A stretch of DNA of 64,000 nucleotides, from NCBI GenBank assembly GCA_018340805.1, contig JACMZG010001914.1, positions 30,900,899 to 30,964,898 of the forward strand, written 5' to 3'. The stretch's first letter is position 1, and the number at the start of each line of letters is the position of its first letter. Position numbers and translations under genes: made by a program. This document shows positions 58,501 to 64,000 of the stretch, one piece after another. Source of the stretch: Microvelia longipes (taxonomy: Eukaryota; Arthropoda; Insecta; Hemiptera; Veliidae). The notes under the pieces were generated by a model. That model had not been told where the DNA came from. It made no database searches and was given only the letters and a program-made list of their open reading frames with translations.

Positions 58501-61500
58501 GAGAGCAAATATGATAATGTCAAATGTCTATTAAACTATTACTCTCCATTTCTTAACAATCCCTAACAATAAAAAGCAAATATTAGTTTTGATCTTTTTT
58601 CAATTAAATATACAGTCAAAAAATGTCTTCAATTCATATCAACTGTTTGGTTAAGATGTTTTTTCCTAAAAATTATCAAATGTTCAAGAGAGGAATTTAA
58701 GAACATTACTTAAGGTCGTGTAAGACTTATTCATATGCAACTAACATAGAAATAAGTCAAACTCAGTCAAAAGTATGTTTTTGAATAGAATCCTAAAGCT
58801 CAGAATATTATAAACACAAATAAATATAACTTTAAAGATACAATTTTTCACAACAAATGGGTAAAAACTTTGCATTTCCTAACTTTTAAGTTGCTTCTAA
58901 TATGTACACATACTTTACAAAAAACTTTTATAACAATATTTGCTCTTTTATACTCTTTTCTAACCATCTTAACATTTTAATAAACTTAAAATAATTAAAA
59001 CAAAGTTATACAAAAGCGAAAAAAATATGACTGTACAGCGTATTTAAACATTAAATCCTTAACAATAATAATTTTTTAATTTTAAATTTTGGTTTATTTT
59101 AAAAACTAAATAGGTTTAGCACTTCTTATCTACATTTATTTTAAATTTAAGGGGGAGGGGGGATTTAAAAGGTGTTAGTTACTTAAGTTTTGCAAACTTT
59201 AATTAAGGGGAAATAAAGCCATTTTTAAAAGTTAAAATTAGATTTTCTTTAATTTTTAAAGTAAGGAAATATACAAAAAGATATATACAAGAATAAAAAT
59301 AAAAACAATTAATTATAAAAATAATACCAAAGATGTTTGTAAAAAGAATTTGGCTTTTTTTATTTGGATGATTTAATAAGTAGATGTATTAATGGACAGT
59401 TTAATAATTATATTTCTAATCAATCTTACATGAACTGGTTTTTAATCTACAATTTTTTTTGTACATTATAGAACTTAAAATTGCTCACTAAATATCTCCA
59501 CACTATTGTATTATTAAATAGCAAAACTAACCCAACGTAATATCTTTTACCGGGAATTTTATCTGAAAAGTTACTATTGGATCTACTAAATTATATTAAA
59601 CAAATTAGATAATTTTCACCATGGTATCAAATTTTGTTAAATGATCCATTTTCTGATAACACTAAAGTTAATTTTCTTAATTTCTTCTTTCAATCCATTT
59701 TTTAGCTACTTGTAACATTAATTGTAAATTATTCACATAGAGTGATGTTAAGATTAAAGAAAGCAAACCATTTACAACATATTTATATTTTTTTACTAAA
59801 AAAGCTAACATTTATTTATCTTATAACATATAATTTTAAAACATCAATTTTTCTTCTACAACTAATTTTAGCAATTAAAATTTCTTTTAATGATATTAAG
59901 ATTTGGACATTCATTTATACGATGAGTATTTCTTTACCTACAATGAACTTATGATGTAAGTCACGTTTTCAAAGTAATTTATTTATATTTTCATGATTTT
60001 TTTTATAAATGTGACAAAGTATACAACTATGTTTAAATGTTTATTGTTTTATGTTTAAATATAAATTTATGTTAAAAATGTTTAATGAAGTCATAGAAAT
60101 GTTTGGTGAAATTATATTAATATTATTTGGACAGAATCAGCATAAACACATTCCACGGAGAAACAGACATTTTTATATCTATTTTATTTTAAATTCTAAA
60201 CTCTGTTAAAAGTGAAGATAAGATTAAAAGATGTCAAATAGAAAAGTACATACATCTATATTTTAGAAATTAGTAAACAAATAGATTTACTTAATGCTTT
60301 TATTTATTACATAAATAATACACCAATTAATTCATTTTTTTAAAGCAATAATTTTATTTTAATAAATAGTTTATATAGATGGTCATTCATTAGTTTTATA
60401 ACAACAACTAGATTTTAAAATGCTTACACTCACGTAATTTTTTTGAGAATGTATTGCAGAAGTTGAAATATTTATTCTAATAAGGATATTTTTCACTGAA
60501 ATCTGTGGATTTTTTATAGTATATTATTTAAAAATGTATAAAAATTAACAACACTTTTTAAAAAAATTCCAAAATTTAGAATTTTGGAGGGTAGTGATTT
60601 CCATTTAGGCATTAAATAATAGAGCTTCTAAAGATTTTATTAATAAAAACACCAAAATTATTTATATTAAATCTATTTTGATGAGTTATTTTATTTTAGA
60701 ATCAAACAAGTATGATAAAACTTGCCTCTAACTCATTTGAATCAGGTTTTATTAATAAATTGTCTAAATTTCTTCTTAAATCTAATTAAACAGTTAACAC
60801 CACGTATTCTAAAAAAAAGTATGAAGATGAAATCAGAGATAAAAGTAAAGAGAATTAAAGTAAAAATATTTTTCATTACATTAAACATACATTAAATTTA
60901 TAAAAGTGTTTCATTAAAAGACCAAAATTCTTTTTTTGATATTATTTCTATCACACATCTTTGAGATTAATTAACAGCCAATGGTACAAGTTTTTACTTC
61001 CAAGTTTATCAAAACAATTATTTAAAGAAGACACAGGATGGGCAACTTTAAGAAGTATAATGATGCTATTTAAGTAATCATCATACAAATGATTAAGTAA
61101 GCTAGGTTTATGAAATAAAAGAAAATCGAATTCTTAAAAATAAAACTGAATTTGAATTCAAAATACCTCGTACTTCAGAGTTTTAAGTGTTTCATGTAAA
61201 AAGGATTTTAAAATACAGTTTATTATAATGAAAAATCGTTCCATTCTGTGTCTCCTTATGATATTACTTCCATTATTCCACCAAAAATGTAAAATATAAA
61301 TCAGTTTAAAGTAACTGAAGTGCTGAAGTTAGGATGTATCAAAGTGTTAATTCTTCTTTATTAAGTTTTAACTTTAAACAACTTTGTTTTTTTGAAAAAT
61401 GTTTTAGTATTATTTTTTCTCTTTGTTTATGTTAATAACGGTTATAAAAAAAATCACATTTAATAATTCAAGATTTTAACTCGAACTATAAAGTGTTTAT

Positions 61501-61642
61501 TTATTTCCAAAAATTTAAAGTGTGTATTTGTTTATTTCTAAAAACTGATTACATTTTGACATTTTTGAAAAAATATTTAAAGAAGTAGAGCCTTATAACT
61601 CGGAAAACAAATAACAACTAAAGTTAAAACATGTTGACAACT
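55576..61642. other. Long AT-rich region; few relics; possible distal 3' UTR of the minus-strand gene
   Basis: Six kilobases without a credible coding block. Visible pieces: a reversed poly-T stretch and (ATT)n near 55960-56085 like a retroelement tail, a solo arm of hairpin element D (TCTCTCGCACAATTATATTG, 56925), and a hairpin-GAAA end motif at 57280-57315 (ACTGATGACGGCCTCTTATT, then AGGTTGAAAGC). The segment next to 61642 should be the 3' UTR of the minus-strand gene; where it ends cannot be set because AATAAA-like words are frequent. Confidence 0.45.
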
Positions 61643-63657
61643 TTAAACAGGCGAGCTCTCAGTAGTTGTAATGCTGAAATCTTTAAGCATTTGCCGTAAT
61701 CTAAGAATTTCCTTAGATGCGGAGGCTAATTCTGTTTGTAATGAGATTTCTTTCTCCCTTAACCTTTTGATTTCTCTTTGGCAGGTCTATAAAATAAAAA
61801 AAATTATTAGAACACAATGAAATCATATGTAATAATTTAGGGCAGGTCAATAATGTAATAATTTTAGGTGTGGTGCAAAGATATGTGCATCAGCAAGTTC
61901 AAAAGATAGCTTTTTAAAAAAATTGAGGGTTTAAATATTTCTTTTTAAATTGGTGATAAGGATACAAAGCTATAGCCTACTCACCAGGCTTGATATTTTC
62001 ACTCTTATTACAAGTAATAATAAAATAAGTATAATTTTTTTTTAAAAAAATTGGCTAAAACAAGATTTGTTGTATTATTTGTAACATGCATCAGGTTTGT
62101 TTGTAGGGCTGTTAATAGTTTCTTTTAACATTTTATAAGTATGTACCTGGATAAAAATTAAAAATACTAATAAGCTTGATTAATTGATTTTAAATTTTTA
62201 GGCCTATTCCACCTAATATTAATACTTCTAAAATTGTTCACAAATTATTTATATAAATCATTTTCTAAAATAATAAAATCAATTATCACGGAGCACCTGA
62301 CAAGTAAAGGTTTGGTTACAGAGATCATCGGAGATAAATGACATAGACTCCTATCAGCGAGTTTAGTATTTTATTTCTGATTTTGATGAAAATGAAAGGG
62401 AGCCTTGATTTTCAAAGTTTTGTTCCTTATCCAATTGAATCCTAATTTATCCTAATCCTAGTCTCGATTGAATTCTGATTTAACTGGTCTGCTGGGACCC
62501 TTGAGTTGAAAGTAAAGTGACTAATGTTTAGGCAATCAGGAATGCAAGACCTCCTGAGTTGTTTTTACCACTTTGTCTATCTATGTGTATATATGTGTCA
62601 ATTAACTTTGTAATATTACAATTTTTCTTATCATAATATAGTTTTTTAAACTTCTGAGGACAAGGGAAGCATCTTCAAATTGGTTAGCACGAACATAGCA
62701 AGTTTTATTTGGTTGGAAAGTTACTAAGTACCCCATATGCTATTCTTTTCTCAAATATGTATACTTACAACATTCTGTCTGAGAAGATCTAATTTATCAC
62801 ACTTTAGCCTTGTTATCTGTAGAGCAAGATCAGCACACACACACTTCTCTGTGACCTGATCTTGTTTGGTAGTCGCCGTTTCAGAACTGCTCATACTCTC
62901 TAATCCTGTATCTGAATCAGCGTAAACTCCTCCCTCCAACTCAACGCTGTTTAGAGATGAACATTCACTCTCACTTGCTCTGCAACAAGTGTGATTTTTA
63001 ATAAGAATTTCAAAACACAAACAAGTACCTGAGTGACACAGTAGTAGCAATATGTAGTAAAAATACATGAATTAACAAATATCAACCCTTTTTGTATGCT
63101 TACAAGAATATAGTAGTAAAAATACATGAATTAACGCCCTTTTTGTATGCTTACAAGAATACAGTAGTAAAAATACATGAATTAACAAATATCAACCCTT
63201 TTTGTACGCTTACAAAAAATACAGTAGTAAAAATACATGAATTAAAAAATATCAACCCTTTTTGTATGCTTACAAGAATATAGTAGTAAAAATACATGAA
63301 TTAACAAATATCAACCCTTTTTGTACGCTTACAAGAATACAGTAGTAAAAATTAATGAATTAAACAATATCTACCCTTTTGTATGGTTAAAAGCATACAA
63401 CTTTACAAAAGTTGTATGCTTACAAGCATAACATTTGTGCAAAGGTAACTTAACAAAAATGTAAAGTTACCTTGGTACTTATACTCTAAAAGTACTTATT
63501 ACTGAGAAAAGTACTTATCCTTGTAATAGTATAATGGTCTAAAAAGAAAAGCAAAAATGTGAAGTTACCTTGGTGTCCTCTGGAGGACATCTGGACTAGA
63601 TATAGGGGAAGGCGGAGAGCTTTTCTTGCCATTCAGTTTGTTGTGCATTCTTGTACC
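61643..63657 (-). CDS. C-terminal three exons of a coiled-coil protein, partial
   Basis: Minus-strand exons in order of transcription: 63657-63569, 62979-62769, 61786-61643. Acceptors (TTTTTTAG, TTGTTGCAG, TTTTATAG) and donors (GTAACT, GTAAGT) are good, and phases fit across both junctions. The joined C-terminus is about 147 residues. It begins with a Ser/Pro-rich stretch (KKSSPPSPISSPDVL), then an acidic Ser-rich part (YADSDTGLESMSSSE), a Cys pair (CVCADLALQITRLK) and a heptad-rich coiled coil (KRLREKEISLQTELASASKE) ending in TTTESSPV. The repeated Leu/Ile spacing and Lys/Arg/Glu content indicate a dimerising helix. I do not recognise the family; the 5' exons lie beyond the right edge. Splicing consistency makes it a real host gene. 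Confidence 0.7.
63076..63405 (+). repeat. Tandem array, 59-bp unit, ~5 copies, in the intron of the minus-strand gene
   Basis: The unit contains AGTAGTAAAAATACATGAAT, TAACAAATATCAACCCTTTT and TGTATGCTTACAAGAATA. The second unit lacks 14 bp. Plus-strand frames through it are artefacts. Confidence 0.95.
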
Positions 63658-64000
63658 CTAAAAAAGACAAAAATTTGTTTAGTTAAGAATACTTCAACTA
63701 ACATTATGAATGACTGTTGGTATGAGTTCCAAAAAATCCCATTGGCTATTAGTTTAACTTGTTAAAGTTAGTTTTTTAAGAGTTTCAAATTTGTTAAATT
63801 TTAAACTCATAGCAATAAAGACATAAATCGAAATGCTGCAAAAGATGTATGAGCACCCTTTACTAGCACCTCTCTTAAACAAATTTAAACTAAACATGAC
63901 TCTAAGCTTCCCATGCTAACAAATTATCATTGCCTTTTTAGCTGAGCATTTTTGTTTTATCTTCATGAGATCTCACTCTTGCTATAGCAAGAGCAAGATC
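63658..64000. other. Intronic end of the window
   Basis: It should be intron of the minus-strand gene. No exon was recognised. A perfect 18-bp palindrome CTCTTGCTATAGCAAGAG lies at 63976-63993. Confidence 0.4.

Noticed and set aside
63092..63283. Frame with YKNTVVKIHELTNINPF repeats
   Set aside because: 59-bp tandem repeat in an intron of the minus-strand gene.

Overview
The window is AT-rich, intron-bearing eukaryotic DNA. It carries an animal glycosyltransferase gene split by ten short GT-AG introns and a dense mix of insect-type transposable elements (Ty1/copia, Penelope-like, several non-LTR families, MITEs). An insect is most likely and a hemipteran is a guess. There are no bacterial genes, operons, tRNAs or CRISPR arrays.

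Layout. 1-8.1 kb: retroelement debris (an SGNH-hydrolase-like fragment, two RT tails, an intact stand-alone L1-like ORF1 on the minus strand), three copies of a MITE and a long (TA)n tract. 8.1-16 kb: mostly featureless, with small repeats. 16.1-18.65 kb: a 2.6 kb minisatellite of 42-bp units. 20.0-22.6 kb: a 64-bp tandem array and its degenerate relatives, with a fold-back element nested inside. 22.7-24.1 kb: a 5'-truncated Penelope-like element with a 12-bp target duplication, sitting in a repeat whose unoccupied paralogue lies at 32.1 kb. 24.4-28.4 kb: a copia internal region lacking both LTRs and broken by frameshifts, ending in a perfect 92-bp inverted repeat that joins it to a minus-strand non-LTR ORF1 relic. 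30.2-33.9 kb: a duplicated segment ending in hairpin elements.

Host genes. 35.66-43.89 kb (+) is a complete 11-exon gene for a chondroitin polymerizing factor (CHPF/CHPF2 type, 781 aa). Its introns hold a 5S-rRNA-like relic, a 65-bp tandem array and two inverted copies of one element end. At 61.64-63.66 kb (-) are the last three exons of a coiled-coil protein I could not name; its 5' part lies beyond the right edge.

43.9-55.6 kb is again repeats: a 1.34 kb element with ~580-bp inverted arms, two degenerate non-LTR RT genes, and an unusual 1.58 kb element (52356-53932) whose two ends are packed with more than 30 copies of a CpG-bearing TTCCGTCGAA/TTCGACGGAA motif and bordered by an apparent 8-bp target duplication. 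That element is the strongest candidate here for something undescribed. 55.6-61.6 kb is AT-rich and mostly empty, possibly partly 3' UTR of the minus-strand gene.
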